Program-made: the position numbers and the translations under genes
Assembly (NCBI GenBank): GCA_003533505.1
Contig: DQGD01000016.1
Coordinates: 1 to 26,047, forward strand
Source of the DNA: Clostridiales bacterium
GTDB taxonomy: Bacteria > Bacillota > Clostridia > Christensenellales > Pumilibacteraceae
Length of the DNA stretch: 26,047 bases
Direction: 5' to 3'
Shown here: positions 15,061-22,928 of the stretch, piece by piece
Layout of the letters: every line of letters begins with the position of its first letter
How positions within the stretch are numbered: position 1 is the first letter of the stretch
Notes under the pieces: model-generated
What the model was told of the DNA's origin: nothing
Seen by the model: only the letters and a program-made list of their open reading frames with translations
Databases searched by the model: none

Positions 15061-15159
15061 CATATTCTCCTTGTTCTTGTTTTTCGCACGGCTCGTCAAA
15101 TCGTACTCGTATCGGTCGCGCGCGATTTGACACCGTATTTGGTTTCTTATGCTAACGAT

Positions 15160-15188
15160 AGTATAACACGGATTTACGGAATTGTAAA
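15160..15188 (-). promoter_or_regulatory. Promoter of the SGNH lipoprotein gene
   Basis: Minus-strand TTTACA (15183-15188), a 17-base spacer and TATACT (15160-15165), five of six matches in each hexamer. The predicted start is near 15153, about 90 bases before the start codon. Confidence 0.85.
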
Positions 15189-15214
15189 CATTTTTCGTAT
15201 TTATATGAACGCCG

Positions 15215-15252
15215 ATAAAACAAAAGGAAACGGCGCATAGGGTCGTTTCCTT
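15215..15252 (-). terminator. Terminator after the IMPase-family gene
   Basis: A 9-bp stem AAGGAAACG/CGTTTCCTT (15224-15232 with 15244-15252), then TTGTTTTAT on the minus strand. It lies about 60 bases past the stop codon. Confidence 0.85.
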
Positions 15253-15311
15253 AATCGCATAGGTATTATCGCGTGAGCGTCGGGCGCAATCGGCGCAAAC
15301 CGATTACGGAC

Positions 15312-16070
15312 TTATTTCAGCAAAACGGATTTAAGGTACTCGTATGTCTTGGGGCTGCCGGCGATTATTCCGCTCGGGCGGTCGAACGGAAGCGGCGCGC
15401 CCGTCCAATCGCAGAGGTTTCCGCCTGCTTCCTCGAGAATGAGCGACGCGGCGGCGTAGTCCCACGGCTTGATTACCTTTTCAAAGTAGCCGTTTATTCT
15501 GCCGGCTGCGATAAAACAGATTGCTAGCGCGGAGGAGCAAATGCGGCGGAGGTCAAGACAGTGCGTAAACACTTCCTTGCCTATGCGGAACGCTTCGTCC
15601 GCCTCGTGCTTTCTCGTGGAGCCTGCGCCGAACTCGACGAGGCTGTCGTGCGGCTCGCGGTCGATAACCGACAGGCGTTTGCCGTTCACATATGCGCCCT
15701 CGCCGCGCACGGCGGTAAAGGTTTCGTCGGTGTAGGGGTTGTAAACCACGCCGAAAACGGATTTTCCGTCGTCGCACAGCCCCAGCGAAATGCTGCTCAT
15801 GCGGTAGTCGTACACGAGGTTGGTCGTGCCGTCGACGGGGTCGAGAATCCAGCGGCGTGGCGCGAGCCTGCCCGGCTCCTCTTCCTCGCTCATAAACCCG
15901 ATACCGGGCGCGATTTCGTGCAGCCGTTCCTTCATATACTCGCTTATCGACAGATCGACGCCGGTAACGAAGTCGGCTTCGCCTTTCATTTTCACTTCGT
16001 GGCTGAGGTCGTCGCGGAGCACGAGATTTTTCGCGCTCTTGACGATTTCTATGATTTTGTGATAGTCCAT
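15312..16070 (-). CDS. Inositol monophosphatase family phosphatase
   Basis: A 252-residue Mg2+-dependent sugar or nucleotide phosphatase of the SuhB/IMPase superfamily. Metal-binding motifs are complete: MSEEEE (60-65), WILDPVDGTTN (74-84, with Asp77 and Asp80) and KPWDYAAA (201-208, with Asp204). Substrates in this family include inositol-1-phosphate, fructose-1,6-bisphosphate, histidinol phosphate and PAP; the sequence alone does not decide. Length is normal. AAGGAG lies six bases before the ATG. It starts 18 bases after the stop of the DUF4062 gene and is probably cotranscribed with it. A terminator follows. Confidence 0.93.
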   Translation of the reverse strand: MDYHKIIEIVKSAKNLVLRDDLSHEVKMKGEADFVTGVDLSISEYMKERLHEIAPGIGFMSEEEEPGRLAPRRWILDPVDGTTNLVYDYRMSSISLGLCDDGKSVFGVVYNPYTDETFTAVRGEGAYVNGKRLSVIDREPHDSLVEFGAGSTRKHEADEAFRIGKEVFTHCLDLRRICSSALAICFIAAGRINGYFEKVIKPWDYAAASLILEEAGGNLCDWTGAPLPFDRPSGIIAGSPKTYEYLKSVLLK

Positions 16071-16088
16071 TCTATTCTCCTTGTGGTT

Positions 16089-17126
16089 CTAGTCCTCGTC
16101 TTCAAAGTATTTGAGAACGTATTTGTCGCGAGCCTCGCGCGTTTTGAACACGCTGATATTGCATTCCTTGCCGTCGCGGTCCTCGGTCACTGCGTCCTGC
16201 GAAGTGCCGTGCATAAAGCACTCGCCGTCCTCGCCGTCCGTAATCACGAAGCGGTGGATTCCGTCGCGCGTGCCCGGTTTTATCACGCGCTCGCCCTTGT
16301 TGTCCACGTCGGTTTTGCGCGCGGAATAAATGCCGCGAAGCGTTTTTTCGGTGGGGTCGAGCACATAGTCGCCGTTCCACACGGTGTACTTGGTTTCGTT
16401 GACGGAAATCTTGCCGCCGTCAACCTTGCCCTTGTAGTTCCTGCCCTCGAAGTGCAGGTTGTAGCCGCCGTCGCCGCCGGTTATCGACAGCTCGCCCACC
16501 CTAAGATAGCCGGGCTGCGTGTCGCAAAGGTGGCAATGATAGTATGCGCCCAGCGGCAGCACCCGTTCGATTTCGGACAGCGAAACGTCGCGTATCCAGC
16601 CGGCGACGTTCGGGTCGCGGCGGATAGTGTTGAGAAACCTGCCGATTACGTCGGAAAACTCCGTTTCGGAGGCGACGGACGTGACCATTTCCCTGTCAAT
16701 CGAGCGCGCGAAGCTTAGTTGTGCGCGAGTGTCGTCAGCGCTTTGGTCGGGACAAAGCGCGATTACTTCCTCGTCCGTCATGTCGTCGCGGTAGGATTTC
16801 GCAAGCGCGTCGAGCGGCGCGAATCTTACAATCAGCATTTTCTTGCCGTTCGCCATCGCGTAGTCAAACTCCTTTTCCGTCCAGCTCTTGTTGTCGCCGC
16901 GCTCGTCGCGACTGCCGTAGCGCGTGCCCATAAGCAATATGAAAACGTCGCTGTCGTCGATAAGCTCGCATATATCCTTGAACCCGTCGGTCGAGCCGAT
17001 GACAAAATGCTCCATGGTCACGGGAAAAACGTTGGCGTCGAGCAGCTTTTTGATTGCAATCAAGCGCTCGTTTTTCAGTCCCGAATAGTTGGACGACAAA
17101 AACGCCGTGTACAGCTTCTTTCTCAT
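16089..17126 (-). CDS. DUF4062 (TIR-like) protein with beta-rich C-terminus
   Basis: A 345-residue protein. Residues 4-105 match the DUF4062 pattern: an initial strand KLYTAFLSS, LKNER (17-21), PVTMEHF, DVFILLMGTRYGS (60-72), and SWTEKEFDYAM (81-91). DUF4062 has a TIR-like Rossmann fold and is often the N-terminal module of NTPase-type or other conflict proteins; some relatives are thought to act on nucleotides. Residues about 107-190 are helical. Residues about 192-345 are beta-rich, with CHLC (198-201) and many Gly/Asp turns, and I do not recognise them. There is no NTPase domain. GAGGA lies upstream of the ATG. It precedes the IMPase gene by 18 bases. Domain identity is by pattern recall; function is unknown. 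Confidence 0.78.
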   Translation of the reverse strand: MRKKLYTAFLSSNYSGLKNERLIAIKKLLDANVFPVTMEHFVIGSTDGFKDICELIDDSDVFILLMGTRYGSRDERGDNKSWTEKEFDYAMANGKKMLIVRFAPLDALAKSYRDDMTDEEVIALCPDQSADDTRAQLSFARSIDREMVTSVASETEFSDVIGRFLNTIRRDPNVAGWIRDVSLSEIERVLPLGAYYHCHLCDTQPGYLRVGELSITGGDGGYNLHFEGRNYKGKVDGGKISVNETKYTVWNGDYVLDPTEKTLRGIYSARKTDVDNKGERVIKPGTRDGIHRFVITDGEDGECFMHGTSQDAVTEDRDGKECNISVFKTREARDKYVLKYFEDED

Positions 17127-17160
17127 TATTCCTCTTCCTTTTAAGTTATTGCTCTTCCTC

Positions 17161-17200
17161 TAAGAAATTAAGCCGCGCGGAAATTACCTTTGCGGCTTAA
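17161..17200 (-). terminator. Terminator of guaB
   Basis: A perfect 9-bp stem TTAAGCCGC/GCGGCTTAA (17192-17200 with 17168-17176), a 15-base loop and TTTCTTA on the minus strand. The tail is imperfect, so some read-through into the DUF4062 gene is possible, and I see no clear separate promoter for that gene. Confidence 0.82.
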
Positions 17201-17215
17201 TTATGTAGTTCTCGA

Positions 17216-18670
17216 TTAGTTTTTAGACGAATAGTTGGGGCTTTCCTTGGTGATGGAAATGTCGTGCGGATGGCTCTCGATGAGCGAAGCGTTGGTTATG
17301 CGCACGAATCTGCCGTTCTTTCTCAGTTCGTCAATCGTGGGCAGACCGCAGTAGCCCATGCCCGAGCGCAAGCCGCCCATCAGCTGGAACACGATTTCGG
17401 ACAGCGAGCCGCGGTAAGGCACCCTGCCCTCGACGCCCTCGGGAACGAGCTTTTTGGCGTCGGATTGGAAGTACCTGTCCTTGCTGCCGAGCGCCATTGC
17501 GCCCAGCGAGCCCATGCCGCGATAGGACTTGAAGCTTCTGCCCTGATAGATTTCGAGCTCTCCGGGGCTTTCCTCGGTGCCTGCGAACAGCGAGCCTATC
17601 ATGCATGCGTGCGCGCCTGCCGCGATAGCCTTGGTGATGTCGCCGCTGTACTTGATGCCGCCGTCGGCGATAATCGTCTTGCCGTACTTGTCCGCGACTT
17701 CGCCGCAGTCCATAATCGCGGTGATTTGCGGAACGCCGATGCCCGCAACTATTCTCGTGGTGCAGATAGAGCCCGGCCCGATGCCTACCTTAACCACGTC
17801 CGCGCCGCGCTTGAACAGCGCTTCGGCGGCTTCGGCGGTGGCGACGTTGCCGGCGACGAGCGTTACGTCGGGGCAAGCCTCGCGCACTTTTTCCACGGCG
17901 CTCATTACGCCCACGTTGTGACCGTGCGCGGTGTCGATGACGAGGCAGTCGACTCTGGCGTCCACCAGCGCTTTTGCGCGGTCGAGATAACCATTGCCGT
18001 TGCTGATTGCCGCGCCCACGAGCAGTCTGCCGTTCTTATCCTTGGCGGAATTTGGGTACTGAATGGCTTTTTCTATATCTTTTATGGTGATAAGACCTTT
18101 GAGCATGCCGTCCTTGTCGACGATAGGCAGCTTTTCGATGCGGTGCTTGCCGAGGATTTTCTGCGCTTCCGCGAGCGTAGTGCCCACGGGCGCGGTGACG
18201 AGATTATCCTTCGTCATAATGTTTCTTATCGGTTGGCTAAAGTCGGTTTCAAACCTGAGGTCGCGGTTGGTGAGTATGCCGACGAGTTTACCCTTGACGG
18301 TGATGGGCACGCCGCTGATGCGGTACTTGTTCATGAGCGCGAGCGCATCGGAAAGCAGACAGTCGGGCTCGAGGAAGAACGGGTCGGTGATGACGCCGTG
18401 CTCGCTTCTCTTCACCTTGTCGATGTTCTCCGCCTGTGCTTCGACGGACATGTTCTTGTGGATAATGCCCATGCCGCCCTCGCGCGCGATCGCGATTGCG
18501 AGGCGGGACTCGGTGACCGTGTCCATTGCCGCGCTGAGAAGCGGAATGTTGAGTTTGATTTTGTCCGAAAGACGGGTCGAGAGGTCGACGTCTTTGGGGA
18601 TAACGTGCGACTCGCCCGGAATGAGTAGCACGTCGTCAAACGTAAGTCCTTCTTTAACGATTTTATTCAT
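17216..18670 (-). CDS. guaB: IMP dehydrogenase
   Basis: A 484-residue enzyme that oxidises IMP to XMP with NAD+, the committed step to GTP. It shows the N-terminal barrel start LTFDDVLLIPG (9-19), two CBS domains inserted at about 93-205, the catalytic loop GIGPGSICTTR with Cys303, the GMGSLGAM segment, and the flap EGVEGRVPYRG with the Arg-Tyr pair. Length is the family standard. The start is ATG 18668-18670, with GAGGAG seven bases upstream; a TTG five codons earlier overlaps that ribosome site and is rejected. It begins 18 bases after the stop of the one-TM protein gene, so the two form an operon driven from 19642. Confidence 0.98.
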   Translation of the reverse strand: MNKIVKEGLTFDDVLLIPGESHVIPKDVDLSTRLSDKIKLNIPLLSAAMDTVTESRLAIAIAREGGMGIIHKNMSVEAQAENIDKVKRSEHGVITDPFFLEPDCLLSDALALMNKYRISGVPITVKGKLVGILTNRDLRFETDFSQPIRNIMTKDNLVTAPVGTTLAEAQKILGKHRIEKLPIVDKDGMLKGLITIKDIEKAIQYPNSAKDKNGRLLVGAAISNGNGYLDRAKALVDARVDCLVIDTAHGHNVGVMSAVEKVREACPDVTLVAGNVATAEAAEALFKRGADVVKVGIGPGSICTTRIVAGIGVPQITAIMDCGEVADKYGKTIIADGGIKYSGDITKAIAAGAHACMIGSLFAGTEESPGELEIYQGRSFKSYRGMGSLGAMALGSKDRYFQSDAKKLVPEGVEGRVPYRGSLSEIVFQLMGGLRSGMGYCGLPTIDELRKNGRFVRITNASLIESHPHDISITKESPNYSSKN

Positions 18671-18688
18671 ATTCTGACTCCTCAAAGA

Positions 18689-19582
18689 TTATTTGCAGTA
18701 GTTTTTTAACAGTATCTTGTAGTAAAGCTCGTCAATCGTGGTTTCCGCTTCCCCTACGGTCACGTTTTCGATTGCCGCTTTTCTTTCGTTTGCCGCGAAA
18801 CCGCCCGAGATTATGCGCCGTGCGTACTTTTGGTACGCCTTGACTTCATACAGCGATTTCAGCGTGGGATTGGTTACGTCGGTTCCGCCGATAGCCTTGT
18901 TCAGGTACTCTCTCGCAGCCGCGGTGACAGCCGCTTCGTCGAACGGCAAGGGCTTATTCGCCTTTATGCACTCCTCCGCAACCACAGCCGCCGAGCTTAT
19001 TAGCGGCGCCGCGTAGTAATAGTTTTGCTCGGATTCCGCGCACGTCGCTATCGCCGCCGCCAAATCCGAATACGCAACGGGCTTTCCGTAGTAGGAAACC
19101 GATTGCTCGCCGCTTATGAATCGCGCGCGTGTGTTCTCGCCCGAGATGTAGTCGGCGTAGCTGTAGAGGTTGGGGCGCATGGTTTTATCGGCGTTTTTGA
19201 TGTTGTACTCGTCGATAAGCGGTATTCTGTCCACGCAGCCGGTGTCGGCGAAAAACGCCTCGGTTTCGCTTATCACGGCTTCGGCGTACTCGCCCGGATT
19301 CTCGCCCATCAGCGAAATCGAGCTGTTGACGGCGATTATGCGAGCGTTGACCCGGCTTTCGCCGCCGTGAAGCCGCGCCGCCGAAGCCGCGCAGTCGTAG
19401 GCTCTCGCGGTGTTGCCGAAGTTAAGATAGACGTTCGCCGCCGCGAGCGGAAAAACCGCTCTCGCCGCAGTCAGCAAAAGCGCGAGCGAAACGACAATCC
19501 AGAACAGCGTTGCGATTGCCGTCCGTGCGATAACGCTCGATTCGCTCTCCTTAGCTATCTGATTTTCGTCGGTTAGCGCCAT
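18689..19582 (-). CDS. Single-TM protein of unknown function
   Basis: I do not recognise this 297-residue protein. Residues 1-21 are hydrophilic and cytoplasmic, residues 22-48 are one hydrophobic segment, and about 250 residues follow outside. The outer part is mostly helical, Ala-rich and Tyr-rich, starting with a TPR-like stretch (AAANVYLNFGNTARAYDCA), which suggests a helical-repeat fold. AGAGG lies just before the ATG. It is the first gene of a two-gene unit with guaB. Contribution to guanine-nucleotide metabolism is not implied by anything in its sequence; shared transcription may simply be economical. Confidence 0.85.
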   Translation of the reverse strand: MALTDENQIAKESESSVIARTAIATLFWIVVSLALLLTAARAVFPLAAANVYLNFGNTARAYDCAASAARLHGGESRVNARIIAVNSSISLMGENPGEYAEAVISETEAFFADTGCVDRIPLIDEYNIKNADKTMRPNLYSYADYISGENTRARFISGEQSVSYYGKPVAYSDLAAAIATCAESEQNYYYAAPLISSAAVVAEECIKANKPLPFDEAAVTAAAREYLNKAIGGTDVTNPTLKSLYEVKAYQKYARRIISGGFAANERKAAIENVTVGEAETTIDELYYKILLKNYCK

Positions 19583-19641
19583 AACACCTCTTTGCTCTGC
19601 CGCCGCGCGAGGTCAAACCTCCGCACCACGGCTTTTAATGC

Positions 19642-19650
19642 ATTATAACA
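19642..19650 (-). promoter_or_regulatory. Extended -10 promoter of the one-TM protein-guaB operon
   Basis: Minus-strand TGT-TATAAT, a perfect -10 (19642-19647) with the TG extension. No good -35 lies at 17 bases (TTTCTA). Transcription should start near 19635, about 53 bases before the start codon. No PurR-like or purine riboswitch element is visible in this short leader. Confidence 0.75.
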
Positions 19651-19775
19651 CAAATTGCGAAAAATAGAAATAATTTTGATAGACTTTGCCGAAAAATTTT
19701 TATAATTTTTGCGGTAAATTTGCCGTTCTTTATATGATTAAAGGAAAAACGCCGCGGATTTACATGTTTTTTCCT

Positions 19776-19810
19776 ATAAAAAACGCGCACGGTAAGTTTC
19801 CGCACGCGCT
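19776..19810 (-). terminator. Terminator of the small lipoprotein gene
   Basis: An 11-bp stem (19800-19810 with 19782-19792; arms AGCGCGTGCGG/CCGTGCGCGTT, three G-U pairs), a seven-base loop and TTTTTTA on the minus strand, 24 bases past the stop codon. Confidence 0.85.
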
Positions 19811-19833
19811 TTACTTTATATTTATTCGAGGTG

Positions 19834-20502
19834 TTATTCCCTGACCGCCGCGATTTCCTTCGTCACGGGGTCGATGAGCGCCGCATAGACGGTGTACTTG
19901 TCGGGCACGAACGCAACGTACCAATAATAGCCGCCGTCCGCGCTTATCGGGTTTTCGGTGAAGCGGACGTAAATCTCGGCTTTAAGCTCGCCGTCCTCTC
20001 TCAGCTTCTTCAAGCTGTCTTTCAGTCGGATTTCGGCGGTTTCGAGTGCCACGGAAGCCGAAACGGTTTCGGCGGTCTTGACGGATTTCAGCTCAAAGTT
20101 TTCCGCATAGCCGTCGCTCGTCACGGTGACTGCCGCGCTGCCGACGACTCGCGTATTAAGCTCTGCCGAGTAGGTGTTCTTGTACGGGTGGCGGTAAAAT
20201 CTGCCCTCGCGTTTCTCCGCGCCGTCATAGATGACGTAGGAAAACTCCGCGTCGTCGCCAAAGCCCGAAGGCGTAATCGTGACCACGGTGAAGGGCGTGC
20301 GCTCGCCGGGCGTGCCGTTTATGACGAACGGTTCTTCTCTCTCGCCCGAAATCAGCGTGATTTTCACCCTGTCCGACGCCGCCGTCATCAGTTCGTCGCG
20401 CAGTTCCGACAGGTTTTTATCCAGCTTTTCTATCTCCGGCGCGCAACCGAACGTTGCGACGATTGCCGCGGCGCACAATAAAATCGACAATAGCTTTTTC
20501 AT
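19834..20502 (-). CDS. Putative lipoprotein of unknown function
   Basis: A 222-residue protein with a lipoprotein-type signal (MKKLLSILLCAAAIVATFG then Cys20). The mature part starts with a short coiled-coil-like helix (IEKLDKNLSELRDELM), then beta-rich sequence with GTPGERTPFTV and a later helical segment (RLKDSLKKLREDGE). I recognise no family. GGAG lies upstream of the ATG. It follows the transglutaminase-like gene with an 82-base gap and no terminator between, so the two are probably cotranscribed from 21352. The envelope location fits both partners only if the transglutaminase-like enzyme acts on envelope protein, which is not shown. Confidence 0.82.
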   Translation of the reverse strand: MKKLLSILLCAAAIVATFGCAPEIEKLDKNLSELRDELMTAASDRVKITLISGEREEPFVINGTPGERTPFTVVTITPSGFGDDAEFSYVIYDGAEKREGRFYRHPYKNTYSAELNTRVVGSAAVTVTSDGYAENFELKSVKTAETVSASVALETAEIRLKDSLKKLREDGELKAEIYVRFTENPISADGGYYWYVAFVPDKYTVYAALIDPVTKEIAAVRE

Positions 20503-20584
20503 AGTTCTCTCTCCGCTTTAAGTGTATGCGAAGAAATACACGCGTAGAACGCCGAGTCGCGATTGTGGAGGCGGATTCGGAAAC

Positions 20585-21304
20585 TTAACGCGAAGAGCGG
20601 AGTCTATTCACGTTTCTGTTCATGAGTCGTCTTCCGAGCAGCCGATACGCGAGTTTTTTCGGCGCGCTCATAGTCTGTCCGTGCTCCAGAAGAAGCGAAT
20701 CGGGGTCGTCGTACACGCCGAAGTCGCGCACTATGCCTGCTTTCTGAATGTATGTGTCGCAGCAATCGAAGTCGACGGGCGGCGAAATAAAATTTTCGGT
20801 AGCTACTCCGTAGCCCACAAACGAGCCGTCCGCAAGCGGCTTGAATTTCCTTTGCAGGGCGGTCAAGTATTCCTTGTCCAGAATAAACCCCTCGAGATTG
20901 TACCACCGTCCGCAAACGTAAGCCTCGACGTAGCTGTGAAAAATCTCATTCGGCGCGGATTTGTACACAAAACCCGTCATCGCTCCTTTTTGCAACGCTT
21001 TGTCTATCATAAATCCGTGAATCCTGCACGGTATGCCCAGCGCTCTTAAAAGCGCCATGAGCAACGTGCCCTTGGTATTGCACTGACCGTAGCCGTCGCG
21101 GAGCACGCGGCTCGCGGTTATACAGTCGTCCGCGTTGTAACCGAACGCGATTTCGTCCCTTACGAAATTATACGCCGCTCGCGCACGCTCGGCTTCGGGC
21201 ATACCCTGCCAGCCCCTCGCCGCAATCAGCGATTTAATCGGCGCGGACGTAAAATCCAGCATGCGCGTGCTTTTCAGTAGCTCGCTTTCGCGCGTTTCGC
21301 TCAT
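20585..21304 (-). CDS. Transglutaminase-like cysteine-protease-fold protein
   Basis: A 239-residue protein of the transglutaminase-like superfamily (papain-like fold; members act as proteases, peptidases or cross-linkers). The core is YNFVRDEIAFGY (45-56), then the nucleophile block GYGQCNTKGTLLMALLRALGIPCR with Cys75, then IFHSYVEAYV with His123, then RWYNLEG where Glu138 stands in for the usual Asp. It has no signal peptide or membrane segment, so it is predicted to be cytoplasmic. The C-terminal third (after about 160) is a basic extension I do not recognise. AAGGA lies about nine bases before the ATG. First gene of a probable pair with the lipoprotein gene. Confidence 0.87.
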   Translation of the reverse strand: MSETRESELLKSTRMLDFTSAPIKSLIAARGWQGMPEAERARAAYNFVRDEIAFGYNADDCITASRVLRDGYGQCNTKGTLLMALLRALGIPCRIHGFMIDKALQKGAMTGFVYKSAPNEIFHSYVEAYVCGRWYNLEGFILDKEYLTALQRKFKPLADGSFVGYGVATENFISPPVDFDCCDTYIQKAGIVRDFGVYDDPDSLLLEHGQTMSAPKKLAYRLLGRRLMNRNVNRLRSSR

Positions 21305-21351
21305 TTAGTTTTGTCCTTGTAATCGTAGTGGCAGTTTGCTCCTGCGAGCAT

Positions 21352-21380
21352 ATTATAACACAACGAAATCAAAAATTCAA
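21352..21380 (-). promoter_or_regulatory. Promoter of the transglutaminase-like gene
   Basis: Minus-strand TTGAAT (21375-21380), a 17-base spacer and a perfect TATAAT (21352-21357) with TGT upstream (extended -10). A small inverted repeat GTTAG-CGCGGA-CTAAC (21384-21399) lies just upstream of the -35. Confidence 0.85.
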
Positions 21381-21454
21381 TTAGTTAGCGCGGACTAACC
21401 AAAAAAAATTGCGGAAAATTAAGCTTCGCGTTATGCAAAAAAAATAACGCAAAC

Positions 21455-21494
21455 AAAGCAAAAGCCCCGTTCCGGAATCGCGGAATCGGGGCTT
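21455..21494 (-). terminator. Terminator of the acyltransferase-like gene
   Basis: A long hairpin: AAGCCCCG/CGGGGCTT (21462-21469 with 21487-21494) continued by TTCCG/CGGAA with one bulged T, then TTTTGCTTTG on the minus strand. A second hairpin with a T-rich loop (GCGTTAT/ATAACGC, 21428-21450) follows. Confidence 0.85.
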
Positions 21495-21549
21495 GATTTT
21501 ATTGACGTTTTATCCGTGGGAGCGCGCCTCGCCTTACGGGCTTATGCTC

Positions 21550-22713
21550 CTACTCCTTTTCGGGCTCGGGCGCGTTGTCCGCATGAGCTTCGCCGAGCTT
21601 CATCGACCAGCAGCGGCGACGGCGGTGCTGCTCCTTGTCGTACTTTTTCCACTGCGCCTGAATCTGCACGTTGGATTCGAGCTCGGGACCGGTTTCGAGG
21701 AATTTGACCTTGTGATTTATCAGACTTTTGAGGCTTCGCGCCATAATCATGGCGTTTACGCCGCTGTTCTGATATTCTTTTCTCACGCCGATGCTGTAAA
21801 GGTCGACTACCTCGGGATGACTGAGGTCGTGCATCAGTTGAAAAACGCCGCCGAGGGTGATTTTGCCGTTCATTTTGCGCATTGCCTTGGACACCGACGG
21901 CGCCATAAAGCCGTAGCCTATCACTTCGCCCTCGCGGTTCTTGACAGCCGTCACGAAGTCGTTGACCCACACTTGTTTCAGCATGTCGGCTTCGCGCTTT
22001 ATCTGGCGGTCGGTGATTTCCACCACGCCGTAAAGATGCGCGAAAACCTCGTTCATTATCTCCTTGAGCGCGCGGTGAATTACTTTCTCCACGCTCTTGA
22101 AGCTCTTAATCTCGTAGTACTCGAAGCCCGAACGTTCCTTTGCCATGTCGGCTATGCGATACAGCCGCTCGTCGGGTTCGGTGGGAACGGCTATGCGGTA
22201 CTCCACCCAATCCGCCGTCTTTTTCATGCCCAGCTTTTCCATGTGGCTGACGTAGTACGGGTAATTATAAATGGTAAGGTACATGTCGTCGCGGTCAAAG
22301 CCCTCCACCAGCATACCCTGCTTGTCGAGGTCGGAAAAGCCGATGGGTCCCACGATTTCGTCCATGCCGAGCTCCTTCGCCCATGCCTTGACCGGCTCGA
22401 ACAGCGCTTCCGTCACCGCGAAGTCGTCGATTACGTCATAGCGCGTAAAACGCAGCTGCTTTACGTTTTGCTTTGCGTTGTAAGCCTTGTTATGTATAGC
22501 CGCGATTCTGCCCGCGATTTTGCCGCTGTCGTCGTAGCAAAGAAACATTTTGCTCTCGGCGTAACTGTACGCGTCGTTTACTGCGGGGTTGAATTCGTCG
22601 TCCTCGTCGGAAATAAGCTGCGGCACCGCGTAGGGGTTGCCCTTATATAACTTCAGCGGAAATTTAAAAAACTCGCGCCGCTCTTTCTTCGTCCTTACTT
22701 TTTTTACAATCAT
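21550..22713 (-). CDS. GNAT-fold acyltransferase-like protein
   Basis: A 387-residue protein that resembles a conserved family of GNAT-fold (N-acetyltransferase-like) proteins in Clostridia and Bacteroidota. The N-terminal half begins with VRTKKERREFFKFP and contains DDFAVTEALFEPVKAWAKE and GPIGFSD. The C-terminal half carries the acyl-CoA-type core, with DLYSIGVRKEYQNSGVNAMIM (a GNAT motif A-like turn) and a family tail ETGPELESN followed by HRRRRCW. The final residues are acidic. No signal peptide. The substrate is unknown. AAGGA lies about nine bases before the ATG. It is monocistronic between its own promoter and a terminator, divergent from the MATE gene. Confidence 0.78.
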   Translation of the reverse strand: MIVKKVRTKKERREFFKFPLKLYKGNPYAVPQLISDEDDEFNPAVNDAYSYAESKMFLCYDDSGKIAGRIAAIHNKAYNAKQNVKQLRFTRYDVIDDFAVTEALFEPVKAWAKELGMDEIVGPIGFSDLDKQGMLVEGFDRDDMYLTIYNYPYYVSHMEKLGMKKTADWVEYRIAVPTEPDERLYRIADMAKERSGFEYYEIKSFKSVEKVIHRALKEIMNEVFAHLYGVVEITDRQIKREADMLKQVWVNDFVTAVKNREGEVIGYGFMAPSVSKAMRKMNGKITLGGVFQLMHDLSHPEVVDLYSIGVRKEYQNSGVNAMIMARSLKSLINHKVKFLETGPELESNVQIQAQWKKYDKEQHRRRRCWSMKLGEAHADNAPEPEKE

Positions 22714-22778
22714 TGTTTCCGTCCTTCGTTTTCATATCAGCATACATAACTATACCGAAATCGGTTTTAGTATCGTTA

Positions 22779-22808
22779 ATTGTACACCCAAGCTTAATCG
22801 CTTGTCAA
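22779..22808 (-). promoter_or_regulatory. Promoter of the acyltransferase-like gene
   Basis: Minus-strand perfect TTGACA (22803-22808), an 18-base spacer and TACAAT (22779-22784). The leader is about 58 bases. Confidence 0.85.
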
Positions 22809-22871
22809 CCTATGCGGTGAGAAAACACGAGTAAATTAAAAAATTTTACCGTTTTTTGAAAAAACCGCCGC

Positions 22872-22889
22872 AAAAACGCTTACGTTTTT
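22872..22889. promoter_or_regulatory. Inverted repeat over the MATE promoter -35 region
   Basis: AAAAACG-CTTA-CGTTTTT is a perfect 7-4-7 inverted repeat. It covers the place (22880-22885) where the -35 of the MATE promoter should lie. It is a candidate operator; no regulator gene is adjacent. Confidence 0.45.
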
Positions 22890-22899
22890 CCGAAAAAAG

Positions 22900-22908
22900 T
22901 GCTACAAT
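22900..22908 (+). promoter_or_regulatory. Extended -10 promoter of the MATE gene
   Basis: TGC-TACAAT (22900-22908). The -35 at 17 bases (TTACGT) is poor, as expected for an extended -10 promoter or one under regulation. Transcription should start near 22915. Confidence 0.65.
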
Positions 22909-22928
22909 ACCACTGCAATGTGTGGCAA

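Noticed and set aside
18671..18685. Earlier TTG start for guaB
   Set aside because: It overlaps the ribosome site GAGGAG that serves ATG 18670; IMPDH length is normal from that ATG.
19734..19844. 36-codon plus-strand frame
   Set aside because: It runs through the lipoprotein terminator and into that gene's 3' end, and has no ribosome site.
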